51,492 nucleotides of DNA from Pseudomonas sp. PDM15 (GTDB lineage Bacteria > Pseudomonadota > Gammaproteobacteria > Pseudomonadales > Pseudomonadaceae): the NCBI RefSeq assembly GCF_014851565.1, contig NZ_JACVAA010000011.1:1-51492 (forward strand). Direction: 5' to 3'. Positions within the stretch are counted from its first letter, which is position 1, and every line of letters begins with the position of its first letter. The notes under the pieces were generated by a model. The model saw nothing but the letters and a program-made list of their open reading frames with translations, searched no databases and was not told where the DNA came from. A program made the translations under genes and the position numbers. This document shows, in pieces, positions 30,349 through 43,017 of this stretch.

Positions 30349-31677
30349 ATGGCTAAGCAAGGTGCTCTCTCCGCGCTCAGCAATGGCGGGTTGTCCGAGC
30401 TGTGGGCTCGGCTGCGTTTTCTGTTCCTGGCGATCATCGTCTATCGGATCGGTGCGCACATTCCGGTTCCCGGAATAAACCCTGACCGGCTGGCCGACCT
30501 GTTCCGACAGAACGAGGGGACCATTCTTAGCCTGTTCAACATGTTTTCCGGCGGCGCGCTGGAGCGGATGAGCATCTTTGCACTGGGGATCATGCCGTAC
30601 ATCTCGGCCTCGATCATCATGCAGCTGATGACCGCCGTCAGCCCGCAGCTGGAGCAGTTGAAGAAGGAAGGGGAAGCTGGCCGTCGCAAGATCAGCCAGT
30701 ACACCCGCTACGGCACTCTCGTCCTGGCAGTGGTTCAAGCCGTCGGCATGTCCGTCGGTCTGGCCAGTCAGGGCGTGGCCTTCTCGGTTGATTTCGGCTT
30801 CCACTTCGTGGCGGTGACGACCTTCGTGGCCGGCGCCATGTTCATGATGTGGCTGGGCGAGCAAATCACCGAGCGGGGTGTCGGCAACGGTATCTCGATG
30901 CTGATCTTTGCAGGCATCGTGGCCGGTCTGCCGTCGGCTATCGGGCAGTCTTTCGAGTCTGCTCGCCAGGGTGATATCAACATCTTCGCCCTGATTGCCA
31001 TCGGCCTGCTGGCGGTAGCGATCATCGGTTTCGTGGTGTTCATCGAGCGTGGTCAGCGTCGCATTGCGGTGCACTACGCCAAGCGTCAGCAGGGCCGCAA
31101 GGTCTTCGCTGCGCAGACCAGCCACCTGCCGCTGAAGGTGAACATGGCCGGCGTCATTCCGGCTATCTTCGCCAGCAGCATCCTGCTGTTCCCGGCTTCG
31201 CTGGGTACCTGGTTCGGCCAGTCTTCTGGCATGAGCTGGCTGCAGGATCTGTCCCAGGCGATCGCTCCCGGTCAGCCGTTGAACATTCTGCTGTTTAGTG
31301 CAGGGATCATCTTCTTCTGCTTCTTCTATACGGCGCTGATGTTCAACCCGAAAGACGTAGCGGAAAACCTGAAGAAGTCCGGTGCCTTTATTCCGGGCAT
31401 CCGTCCGGGCGAGCAGTCCGCGCGCTATATCGATGGCGTGTTGACCCGCTTGACCATGTTCGGTGCTCTGTACATGACGGCCGTATGTCTGCTCCCGCAG
31501 TTCCTGCAGGTGGCAGCCAACGTTCCGTTCTACCTTGGCGGGACCTCGTTGCTGATCGTGGTCGTGGTTGTGATGGATTTTATGTCCCAAGTACAATCGC
31601 ACCTCGTTTCGCACCAGTACGAATCCCTGATGAAGAAAGCCAACCTGAAGGGCTATGGCGGCGGCATGCTCCGCTGA
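30349..31677 (+). CDS. secY: Preprotein translocase subunit SecY
   Basis: SecY is the channel of the Sec translocon in the inner membrane. The 442-aa protein has ten predicted membrane segments and the signature GAHIPVPGINPDRL near the first. It also has MPYISASIIMQL in the plug/TM2 region and the cytoplasmic loop RRIAVHYAKRQQGRK that contacts SecA and ribosomes. It starts at ATG 30349, adjacent to the rplO stop (TAAATGG). Its partner SecE is at 4617. Confidence 0.97.
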   Translation: MAKQGALSALSNGGLSELWARLRFLFLAIIVYRIGAHIPVPGINPDRLADLFRQNEGTILSLFNMFSGGALERMSIFALGIMPYISASIIMQLMTAVSPQLEQLKKEGEAGRRKISQYTRYGTLVLAVVQAVGMSVGLASQGVAFSVDFGFHFVAVTTFVAGAMFMMWLGEQITERGVGNGISMLIFAGIVAGLPSAIGQSFESARQGDINIFALIAIGLLAVAIIGFVVFIERGQRRIAVHYAKRQQGRKVFAAQTSHLPLKVNMAGVIPAIFASSILLFPASLGTWFGQSSGMSWLQDLSQAIAPGQPLNILLFSAGIIFFCFFYTALMFNPKDVAENLKKSGAFIPGIRPGEQSARYIDGVLTRLTMFGALYMTAVCLLPQFLQVAANVPFYLGGTSLLIVVVVVMDFMSQVQSHLVSHQYESLMKKANLKGYGGGMLR

Positions 31678-31708
31678 CATGGTTTCCGTAAGGTTCTAGG
31701 AGTTACTG

Positions 31709-31825
31709 ATGAAAGTTCGTGCATCGGTCAAGAAGCTGTGCCGCAACTGCAAGATCATCCGCCGCGACGGTGTCGTGCGCGTGATCTGCAGCGCGGAGCC
31801 GCGTCACAAACAGCGCCAAGGCTGA
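31709..31825 (+). CDS. rpmJ: 50S ribosomal protein L36 (zinc-binding type)
   Basis: L36 is the smallest ribosomal protein. It is 38 aa, MKVRASVKKLCRNCKIIRRD at the start. Cys11, Cys14, Cys27 and His33 form the zinc ribbon, so this is the zinc-dependent C+ form. ATG 31709 follows GGAG and lies 31 bases after secY. A terminator follows, ending the spc operon. Confidence 0.96.
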   Translation: MKVRASVKKLCRNCKIIRRDGVVRVICSAEPRHKQRQG

Positions 31826-31846
31826 GTGTGATTCACGCGTAATGAG

Positions 31847-31881
31847 CCCGGCAGCTAGTGCGCTGCCGGGTTGATTCTTTG
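31847..31881 (+). terminator. spc operon terminator
   Basis: The perfect 9-bp stem CCCGGCAGC / GCTGCCGGG (31847-31855, 31862-31870) is followed by TTGATTCTTT. The same T-rich tail provides the -35 of the alpha operon promoter. Confidence 0.85.
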
Positions 31882-31899
31882 TTATTACAGCGCTAATAT
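31871..31899 (+). promoter_or_regulatory. Alpha operon promoter
   Basis: TTGATT (31871-31876) touches the terminator stem and is followed after 17 bp by TAATAT (31894-31899). The leader to rpsM (about 31906-31958) has a CGCCCT/AGGGCG stem (31904-31909, 31924-31929), a possible S4 control element by position. Confidence 0.8.
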
Positions 31900-31958
31900 C
31901 GCGCGCCCTATTTCTTGGCTTCCAGGGCGTGGGTAGCTGTCAATTGGAGTTCCACTGA

Positions 31959-32315
31959 ATGGCCCGTATTGCAGGCGTCAACATTCCGGATAACAAGCAC
32001 ACTGTTATCTCGCTGACCTACATCTACGGTGTTGGTCGCACCACTGCGCAGAAAATCTGTGCAACCACCGGTGTCAATCCGGCGGCAAAGATCAAAGATC
32101 TCTCTGACGAGCAGATCGAGCAGCTGCGTGGCGAAGTTGCCAAGCTCACCACCGAGGGTGACCTGCGCCGCGAAATCAACATGAAGATCAAGCGTCTGAT
32201 GGACCTGGGCTGCTACCGCGGTCTGCGTCACCGCCGTGGCCTGCCGGTCCGCGGTCAGCGCACCAAGACCAACGCGCGCACCCGTAAGGGCCCGCGTAAG
32301 CCGATCCGCAAGTAA
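31959..32315 (+). CDS. rpsM: 30S ribosomal protein S13
   Basis: S13 forms inter-subunit bridges with L5 and 23S rRNA and contacts P-site tRNA. It is 118 aa, starting MARIAGVNIPDNKHTVISL, with CYRGLRHRRGLPVRGQRTKTNART at the basic C-terminal part. It starts at ATG 31959 with GGAG upstream. It is first in the alpha operon, where E. coli S4 represses translation. Confidence 0.97.
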   Translation: MARIAGVNIPDNKHTVISLTYIYGVGRTTAQKICATTGVNPAAKIKDLSDEQIEQLRGEVAKLTTEGDLRREINMKIKRLMDLGCYRGLRHRRGLPVRGQRTKTNARTRKGPRKPIRK

Positions 32316-32345
32316 TTGCGCCCGCGAATCGACAGGATATAAGTC

Positions 32346-32735
32346 ATGGCTAAGCCAGCTGCTCGTACTCGTAAGAAAGTCAAAAAGACAGTGGTTGATG
32401 GGATCGCCCATATCCACGCGTCTTTCAACAACACCATCGTGACCATCACCGACCGTCAAGGTAACGCTCTGTCCTGGGCTACCTCCGGTGGTTCCGGTTT
32501 CCGCGGCTCCCGTAAGTCCACTCCGTTCGCTGCCCAGGTGGCTGCCGAGCGCGCTGGTCAGGCAGCTCTGGAATATGGCCTGAAGAACCTCGACGTCAAC
32601 GTCAAGGGCCCAGGTCCTGGTCGCGAATCCGCTGTGCGTGCTCTGAACGCCTGCGGCTACAAAATCGCCAGCATCACCGACGTGACGCCTATCCCGCACA
32701 ACGGGTGCCGTCCGCCGAAGAAGCGTCGCGTGTAA
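32346..32735 (+). CDS. rpsK: 30S ribosomal protein S11
   Basis: S11 lies on the 30S platform and helps form the E-site mRNA channel. It is 129 aa, starting MAKPAARTRKKVKKTVVDG, with VKGPGPGRESAVRALNACG and the conserved end CRPPKKRRV. It starts at ATG 32346, 30 bases after rpsM. Confidence 0.97.
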   Translation: MAKPAARTRKKVKKTVVDGIAHIHASFNNTIVTITDRQGNALSWATSGGSGFRGSRKSTPFAAQVAAERAGQAALEYGLKNLDVNVKGPGPGRESAVRALNACGYKIASITDVTPIPHNGCRPPKKRRV

Positions 32736-32751
32736 TAGGAGACAGTGAAGA

Positions 32752-33372
32752 ATGGCTCGTTACATTGGTCCCAAGTGCAAACTGTCTCGCCGTGAAGGCA
32801 CCGATCTCTTCCTGAAGAGTGGTGCGCGCGCGCTCGAATCCAAGTGCAACATCGAAGCGGCTCCTGGCCAGCACGGCGCTCGCCGTGGTCGTCAGTCCGA
32901 CTACGGTACCCAGCTCCGTGAGAAGCAGAAAGTTCGTCGTATCTACGGCGTGCTGGAGCGTCAGTTCAGCGGTTACTACAAGGAAGCTGCCCGTCGCAAG
33001 GGCGCTACCGGCGAGAACCTGCTGCAGCTGCTGGAATGCCGTCTGGACAACGTGGTTTACCGCATGGGCTTCGGTGCTACCCGCGCCGAATCTCGTCAGC
33101 TGGTATCGCACAAAGCCATCACCGTGAACGGTTCGACCGTGAACGTCCCGTCCTACCAGATCAAAGCTGGTGACGTCGTGGCCGTTCGCGAAAAGGCCAA
33201 GAACCAGCTGCGCGTTGCCCAGGCTCTTGACCTGTGCGCCCAGCGTGGTCGCGTTGAGTGGGTCGAAGTAGATGCTGAGAAGAAATCCGGCGTGTTCAAA
33301 AGCGTTCCGGCTCGCGGCGATCTGTCCTCCGACATCAACGAAAGCCTGATTGTCGAGCTCTACTCCAAGTAA
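32752..33372 (+). CDS. rpsD: 30S ribosomal protein S4
   Basis: S4 nucleates 30S body assembly, acts in translational accuracy, and represses the alpha operon in E. coli. It is 206 aa, starting MARYIGPKCKLSRREGTDLF, with the S4 RNA-binding domain LLECRLDNVVYRMGFGATRAESRQLV. It lacks the four-cysteine zinc site found in some bacteria. It starts at ATG 32752, 16 bases after rpsK. Confidence 0.97.
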   Translation: MARYIGPKCKLSRREGTDLFLKSGARALESKCNIEAAPGQHGARRGRQSDYGTQLREKQKVRRIYGVLERQFSGYYKEAARRKGATGENLLQLLECRLDNVVYRMGFGATRAESRQLVSHKAITVNGSTVNVPSYQIKAGDVVAVREKAKNQLRVAQALDLCAQRGRVEWVEVDAEKKSGVFKSVPARGDLSSDINESLIVELYSK

Positions 33373-33394
33373 GGGCTAGAAAATAGGTGCATCC

Positions 33395-34396
33395 ATGCAG
33401 ATTTCGGTAAATGAGTTCCTGACCCCCCGTCATATCGACGTTCAGGCGGTCAGTTCGACCCGCGCCAAGATCACCCTCGAGCCTCTCGAGCGTGGTTTTG
33501 GCCATACCCTGGGCAACGCGCTGCGTCGCATCCTGTTGTCCTCCATGCCTGGCTGTGCAGTGGTCGAGGCCGAGATTGACGGCGTACTCCACGAGTACTC
33601 CGCCATCGAAGGTGTGCAGGAAGATGTGATTGAGATCCTGCTCAACCTGAAAGGCCTGGCCATCAAGCTGCACGGCCGTGACGAAGTCACCCTGACTCTG
33701 GCCAAAAAAGGCTCGGGTGTGGTCACTGCTGCCGATATCCAGCTGGATCACGACGTCGAGATCGTCAACGGCGATCACGTAATCGCCAACCTGGCGGCCA
33801 ACGGCGCTCTGAACATGAAACTCACCGTGCGTCGTGGCCGTGGCTACGAGCCGGCTGATGCCCGTCAGAGCGATGAAGACGAAAGCCGTAGCATCGGCCG
33901 TCTGCAGCTGGACTCCTCGTTCAGCCCGGTCCGTCGTGTTGCCTACGTGGTGGAGAACGCCCGCGTCGAGCAGCGTACCAACCTGGACAAGCTGGTCATT
34001 GACCTGGAAACCAACGGCACCCTGGATCCTGAAGAGGCCATCCGCCGTGCCGCGACCATCCTCCAGCACCAACTGGCGGCCTTCGTTGATCTGAAGGGCG
34101 ACAGTGAGCCGGTAGTGGTCGAGCAGGAAGACGAGATCGATCCGATCCTCCTGCGTCCAGTCGACGACCTCGAGCTGACCGTACGTTCGGCCAACTGCCT
34201 GAAGGCGGAGAACATCTACTACATCGGTGACCTGATTCAGCGCACTGAAGTAGAGCTGCTCAAGACTCCGAACCTGGGCAAGAAGTCCCTGACCGAGATC
34301 AAGGACGTTCTGGCCTCCCGCGGTCTGTCCCTCGGTATGCGCCTCGACAACTGGCCGCCGGCAAGTCTGAAGAAGGACGATAAGGCTACTGCCTGA
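33395..34396 (+). CDS. rpoA: DNA-directed RNA polymerase subunit alpha
   Basis: The alpha subunit dimerises to start RNA polymerase assembly and binds UP elements and activators. The 333-aa product has the N-terminal domain (about 1-235, with LERGFGHTLGNALRRILLSSMPG), a linker, and the C-terminal domain (about 250-320) containing LRSANCLKAENI-type and NLGKKSLTEIKDVLASRGLSLGM elements. It starts at ATG 33395. With rpoB and rpoC, three of the core polymerase genes lie in this window. Confidence 0.98.
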   Translation: MQISVNEFLTPRHIDVQAVSSTRAKITLEPLERGFGHTLGNALRRILLSSMPGCAVVEAEIDGVLHEYSAIEGVQEDVIEILLNLKGLAIKLHGRDEVTLTLAKKGSGVVTAADIQLDHDVEIVNGDHVIANLAANGALNMKLTVRRGRGYEPADARQSDEDESRSIGRLQLDSSFSPVRRVAYVVENARVEQRTNLDKLVIDLETNGTLDPEEAIRRAATILQHQLAAFVDLKGDSEPVVVEQEDEIDPILLRPVDDLELTVRSANCLKAENIYYIGDLIQRTEVELLKTPNLGKKSLTEIKDVLASRGLSLGMRLDNWPPASLKKDDKATA

Positions 34397-34439
34397 TCGT
34401 CCGTAATCACCGAACCGAAAGTTTGGTAAGGAATTAATC

Positions 34440-34829
34440 ATGCGTCATCGTAAAAGTGGCCGTCACCTGAGCCGCACCAGCGCACACCGCAAGGCTATGT
34501 TCCAGAACATGGCGGTGTCGCTGTTCGAACACGAACTGATCAAAACCACCCTGCCGAAAGCCAAGGAACTGCGCCGCGTTGCCGAGCCGCTGATCACCCT
34601 GGCCAAGGTAGACAGCGTTGCCAACCGTCGTCTGGCCTTCGACCGTACCCGTTCGAAAGCCATCGTCGGCAAGCTGTTCAACGATCTGGGCAAGCGCTAC
34701 GCCACCCGTCAGGGCGGCTACCTGCGCATCCTGAAGTGCGGCTTCCGTGCTGGCGACAACGCTCCTATGGCGTACGTCGAGCTGGTTGACCGTCAGGTTG
34801 CTGGTGAAGCCGTAGAAGCTGCCGAATAA
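34440..34829 (+). CDS. rplQ: 50S ribosomal protein L17
   Basis: L17 lies near the tunnel exit. It is 129 aa, starting MRHRKSGRHLSRTSAHRKAM, and is last in the alpha operon. It has the family motif HELIKTTLPKAKELRRVAEP. It starts at ATG 34440, 43 bases after rpoA, and is followed by a strong terminator that separates the translation genes from katG. Confidence 0.97.
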   Translation: MRHRKSGRHLSRTSAHRKAMFQNMAVSLFEHELIKTTLPKAKELRRVAEPLITLAKVDSVANRRLAFDRTRSKAIVGKLFNDLGKRYATRQGGYLRILKCGFRAGDNAPMAYVELVDRQVAGEAVEAAE

Positions 34830-34849
34830 GCTGCTTCTGCTGCACAAGG

Positions 34850-34874
34850 AACCGGGCCTAGGCCCGGTTTTTTG
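34850..34874 (+). terminator. Alpha operon terminator
   Basis: AACCGGGC / GCCCGGTT with a CTAG loop (34850-34867) runs into TTTTTTG, 20 bases after the rplQ stop. Confidence 0.9.
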
Positions 34875-35063
34875 CTTTCTGGAATCCGGTTTTCTGGCGT
34901 GTTCAGCACCTTAACGATTTGGCGATGAGCATTCGTTCTTAAGAGATAAAAGCTATCGACTTGTTGTCTTTCATAAATTGGTCCGCCAGGCGAAGCGGGT
35001 CTAGTCTCCTTCCACCGTCGGCCGCAATCGCAGGGACCGACCAGAGAGGAGAAGGAGAGAACA

Positions 35064-37211
<2,148 letters not shown>

Positions 37212-37226
37212 GTCGTCCGCAACAAG

Positions 37227-37254
37227 AAAAAGCCCCGCAGATGCGGGGCTTTTT
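37227..37254. terminator. Bidirectional terminator between katG and uvrA
   Basis: AAAAAGCCCCGCA / TGCGGGGCTTTTT (37227-37239, 37242-37254) is a perfect inverted repeat with A and T runs, serving the two convergent genes. Confidence 0.92.
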
Positions 37255-37258
37255 CGTA

Positions 37259-40093
<2,835 letters not shown>

Positions 40094-40292
40094 GAACGGC
40101 CTCGCAGGTGGCGGGCGGAAACGACGGAGTATACGGCCGCGGCCTGCCGCGCGGCAAAGCGCCGCGGCTTTGCCGAAGTGGCGCACGCCCTGACGGCTGG
40201 CGTGCTTTCCATACACCCCGCTGCGCTTACAGAAGGTCACAGCCCCTGTCATGACTGATAGAATCGCCGGCCTCTTTGTTCAGGGTTTTTCC

Positions 40293-41687
40293 ATGCACGA
40301 TCCGCACAGCGAACGCATGAGCGCCAGGGAAACGCGCGCCGCCGGTGGCCTGGCCCTGGTGTTCGCCTTCCGCATGCTGGGCATGTTCATGGTCCTGCCG
40401 GTGCTGGCCACCTACGGCACCGACCTGGCCGGCGCCACGCCGGCGCTGATCGGCCTGGCCATCGGCGCCTACGGCCTGACCCAGGCGCTGCTGCAGATTC
40501 CCTTCGGCATCATCTCCGACCGCATCGGCCGCTTGCCGGTGATCTATATCGGCCTGCTGATCTTCGCCGCCGGCGCCGTGCTGGCGGCCAATGCCGACTC
40601 CATCTGGGGCGTGATCGCCGGCCGCGTGCTGCAGGGCGCGGGCGCCATCTCGGCGGCGGTGATGGCGCTGCTGTCGGACCTCACCCGCGAGCAGCACCGC
40701 ACCAAGGCCATGGCCATGATCGGCATGAGCATCGGCCTGTCGTTCGCCGTGGCCATGGTGGTCGGCCCGCTGCTGACCCGCGCCTTCGGCCTGTCCGGTC
40801 TGTTCTGGGCCACTGCCGGTATGGCGCTGGTCGGCATGCTGATCATTGCTCTGTTCGTGCCGCGTGCCTCCAGCGCGCTGCAACACCGCGAGTCCGGGGT
40901 GGCGCGCCAGGCGCTGCTGCCGACTCTGCGCAACGCCGAGCTGCTGCGCCTGAACCTGGGCATCGGTGTGCTGCACGCGATCCTTATGGCCAGCTTCGTG
41001 GTGTTGCCGCTGGCGCTGGTGGAGCAGGGCGGGCTAGCCAAGGAAGAGCACTGGTGGGTCTATCTCAGTGCGCTGCTGATCGGCTTCTTCGGCATGGTGC
41101 CGTTCATCATCTATGGCGAGAAGAAGCGCCAGATGAAACGCGTGCTGAGCGGTGCGGTGCTGGTGCTGGTGCTGTGCGAGCTGTACTTCTGGGCCTTTGG
41201 TCATGGCCTCAAGGCGCTGGTGTTCGGCTTCATCCTGTTCTTCACCGCCTTCAACCTGCTGGAGGCCTCGCTGCCCTCGCTGGTGAGCAAGGTGGCGCCT
41301 GCCGGCGGCAAGGGCACGGCCATGGGCGTGTACTCCACCAGCCAGTTCCTCGGCGCCGCCGTGGGCGGCATTCTCGGCGGCTGGTTGTACCAGCATGGCG
41401 GGCTCGGCCTGGTGTTCGTCGGCTGCGCTGCGCTGGGGGTTATTTGGCTGCTGGCAGCTGCTACTATGCGCGAGCCGCCTTATGTGACCAGCCTGCGCCG
41501 GCCGCTCACGGCCCATGCCGTGGCCGATAGCGCACTGGTGGGGCGACTCCTCGCGATACCCGGCGTCAGCGACGCCATCGTGGTGGCCGAGGAGGCCGCG
41601 TTGTACATCAAAGTGGACACCCAACAATTGGACCGCGTGTTGCTCGAGCGAGTGCTCGAAGAGGCCGCGGAGACGCATTCAGCTTAG
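40293..41687 (+). CDS. MFS transporter, YajR-like
   Basis: This major facilitator superfamily protein of about 464 aa has 12 predicted membrane segments. The loop 2-3 motif A appears as GIISDRIGRLP, and LTREQHRTKAM appears around segments 4-5. After the last segment comes a soluble tail of about 60 residues (from about 405, LVGRLLAIPGVSDAIVV) resembling the small C-terminal domain of E. coli YajR. The substrate is unknown. ATG 40293 (MHDPHSERMSARETRAAGG) is chosen over an in-frame ATG at 40251 because it matches the N-terminus known from other pseudomonads. ssb starts nine bases after the stop, so the two are probably cotranscribed. Confidence 0.88.
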   Translation: MHDPHSERMSARETRAAGGLALVFAFRMLGMFMVLPVLATYGTDLAGATPALIGLAIGAYGLTQALLQIPFGIISDRIGRLPVIYIGLLIFAAGAVLAANADSIWGVIAGRVLQGAGAISAAVMALLSDLTREQHRTKAMAMIGMSIGLSFAVAMVVGPLLTRAFGLSGLFWATAGMALVGMLIIALFVPRASSALQHRESGVARQALLPTLRNAELLRLNLGIGVLHAILMASFVVLPLALVEQGGLAKEEHWWVYLSALLIGFFGMVPFIIYGEKKRQMKRVLSGAVLVLVLCELYFWAFGHGLKALVFGFILFFTAFNLLEASLPSLVSKVAPAGGKGTAMGVYSTSQFLGAAVGGILGGWLYQHGGLGLVFVGCAALGVIWLLAAATMREPPYVTSLRRPLTAHAVADSALVGRLLAIPGVSDAIVVAEEAALYIKVDTQQLDRVLLERVLEEAAETHSA

Positions 41688-41696
41688 GAGAACGAA

Positions 41697-42191
41697 ATGG
41701 CCCGTGGGGTTAACAAAGTCATTCTGATCGGCAACGTCGGCGGCGACCCGGAAACTCGCTATCTGCCCAATGGCAACGCGGTGACCAACATCACCCTCGC
41801 CACCACCGACAGCTGGAAGGACAAGCAGACCGGCCAACAGCAGGATCGTACCGAATGGCACCGTGTGGTGTTCTTCGGCAAGCTCGCCGAGATCGCCGGC
41901 GAATACCTGCGTAAGGGCGGCCAGTGCTACGTCGAAGGCCGCCTTCAGACCCGCGAGTGGGAGAAGGACGGCGTCAAGCGCTACACCACCGAGATCGTGG
42001 TCGACATGAACGGCACCCTGCAACTGCTCGGCGGCCGTGGCAACAACAGCGAAGGCGGCGGTGAATACGCCCCGCGTCAGCAGCAGTCGCGCCCGGCCCC
42101 GCAGCAGGCCGCACCGCGTCCGGCGCCGCAGCCGGCGGCCCAACAGCCGGCCCCGGACTACGACAGCTTCGACGACGACATCCCGTTCTGA
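41697..42191 (+). CDS. ssb: Single-stranded DNA-binding protein
   Basis: SSB coats single-stranded DNA in replication, repair and recombination. The 164-aa protein has an N-terminal OB-fold (MARGVNKVILIGNVGGDPE, WHRVVFFGKLAEIAGEYLRKG) and a Gln/Pro-rich flexible linker (about 113-152). It ends with the acidic tip DSFDDDIPF that recruits partner proteins. ATG 41697 has AGGAG upstream. Its place next to uvrA is common in Proteobacteria. Confidence 0.97.
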   Translation: MARGVNKVILIGNVGGDPETRYLPNGNAVTNITLATTDSWKDKQTGQQQDRTEWHRVVFFGKLAEIAGEYLRKGGQCYVEGRLQTREWEKDGVKRYTTEIVVDMNGTLQLLGGRGNNSEGGGEYAPRQQQSRPAPQQAAPRPAPQPAAQQPAPDYDSFDDDIPF

Positions 42192-42210
42192 GGTTCGCCC
42201 CAGGACAGGA

Positions 42211-42237
42211 AAAAGCCCGGCATCGCCGGGCTTTTGC
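42211..42237. terminator. ssb terminator
   Basis: AAAAGCCCGGC / GCCGGGCTTTT (42211-42221, 42225-42235) with an ATC loop, 19 bases after ssb. A and T runs on both sides mean it could work in both directions. Confidence 0.9.
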
Positions 42238-42261
42238 ATTTCAGGGCCGAGGAAATAGTCC

Positions 42262-42290
42262 GAACTGCCGTTGCGGCAGATGGGTCGATA
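42262..42290 (+). promoter_or_regulatory. Possible AlgU-type promoter of the DUF3309 gene
   Basis: GAACTG (42262-42267), then 17 bp and TCGATA (42285-42290), resembles the AlgU (sigma22) pattern GAACTT-N16/17-TCTGA, but the -10 agrees only in its first bases. It lies 80 bases before the small membrane protein gene. Confidence 0.28.
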
Positions 42291-42371
42291 GTTCTGTAGG
42301 GCCGGGAATGGCCTGGCTAGATGGGCGTCGCCCGTTGGCGCGCGCATGACCACGACTGCGAGGAAATCGTC

Positions 42372-42530
42372 ATGACCTTGGGAACCATACTGCTGATCGT
42401 CCTGATCCTGCTGTTGATCGGTGCCATTCCGGCCTGGCCACACAGCCGCTCCTGGGGCTACGGCCCGTCCGGTGGCCTCGGCCTGGTGGTGGTGATCCTG
42501 CTGATATTGCTGTTGCTGGGATACGTCTAG
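42372..42530 (+). CDS. DUF3309 family small membrane protein
   Basis: This is a 52-aa protein starting MTLGTILLIVLILLLIGAIP, with two membrane segments (about 3-18 and 33-51) joined by WPHSRSWGYGPSGG, the hallmark of DUF3309. Function is not known for the family. ATG 42372 is preceded by GAGGAAATCGTC; an in-frame extension upstream does not look like the family. It stands alone between ssb and the minus-strand signalling operon. A GC hairpin (about 42543-42564, CGCCCCGCTCGGGGCG) without a T-tail follows. Confidence 0.85.
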   Translation: MTLGTILLIVLILLLIGAIPAWPHSRSWGYGPSGGLGLVVVILLILLLLGYV

Positions 42531-42644
42531 CCACCACGGCAAGCGTCGCCCCGCTCGGGGCGGCGTGTCGCCAAGTACCGCCGGGATTTTGTCAGGATCG
42601 CCTTGCCTGAGAGCTGCCGGCGATATGCTGGGAGCAGCGTGCTA

Positions 42645-43010
42645 TCAGCCCGCCGGGCCGACCAGTTCGCGGATCTTGGCAATCACGTAATCGAGTTCGA
42701 AGGGCTTGTCGAACACCTCGGCGAACAGTTCGGGCGTGGCCCGGCCGTTGCTGCCATGGGCGCCGCTCATCAACAGGATGGGCAGGTCGGCGGTGGCAGG
42801 GCGACTGCGAATGGCCCGGGCGAACTCTACGCCGTCCATCATCGGCATCATGAAGTCGGTGATGACCAGAGAAGGGCGTTCACGGTCGAGCACTTCGAGG
42901 CCGCGCCGGCCATTGGCGGCCTTGACCACCATGTAGCCTTCATCCTCCAACGCGTAGCCGAGAATATCCGCAATCAGATATTCGTCATCGACTATCAGGA
43001 TGGTCGTCAT
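42645..43010 (-). CDS. Single-domain response regulator (CheY-like)
   Basis: This 121-aa stand-alone receiver has the acidic pair Asp8-Asp9, the phospho-acceptor Asp52 (VITDFMMPMMDG), Ser82 (LLMSG) and Lys102 (FDKPF), so all phosphorylation residues are present. There is no output domain. Translation from ATG 43010 gives MTTILIVDDEYLIADILG. It begins seven bases after the KaiC-like gene, so it is the last gene of a kinase-KaiC-receiver operon. It probably receives phosphate from the upstream kinase and acts by protein contact. Confidence 0.92.
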   Translation of the reverse strand: MTTILIVDDEYLIADILGYALEDEGYMVVKAANGRRGLEVLDRERPSLVITDFMMPMMDGVEFARAIRSRPATADLPILLMSGAHGSNGRATPELFAEVFDKPFELDYVIAKIRELVGPAG

Positions 43011-43017
43011 GCTCTGC

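Noticed and set aside
34930..34990. OxyR-like site upstream of katG (AGAG/CTAT around 34941-34955, then TTGT/AAAT)
   Set aside because: Only one of four tetranucleotides matches the ATAG-N7-CTAT repeat exactly and another in three bases; too weak to list as a site.
40094..40252. Longer N-terminus for UvrA (53 extra residues)
   Set aside because: The extension is arginine-rich with no family similarity; GTG 40093 gives the normal 944-aa protein.
40094..40292. LexA (SOS) box between uvrA and the MFS gene
   Set aside because: I looked for CTG-N10-CAG with an AT-rich core on both strands and found none; uvrA may not be SOS-controlled from here, or the box is diverged.
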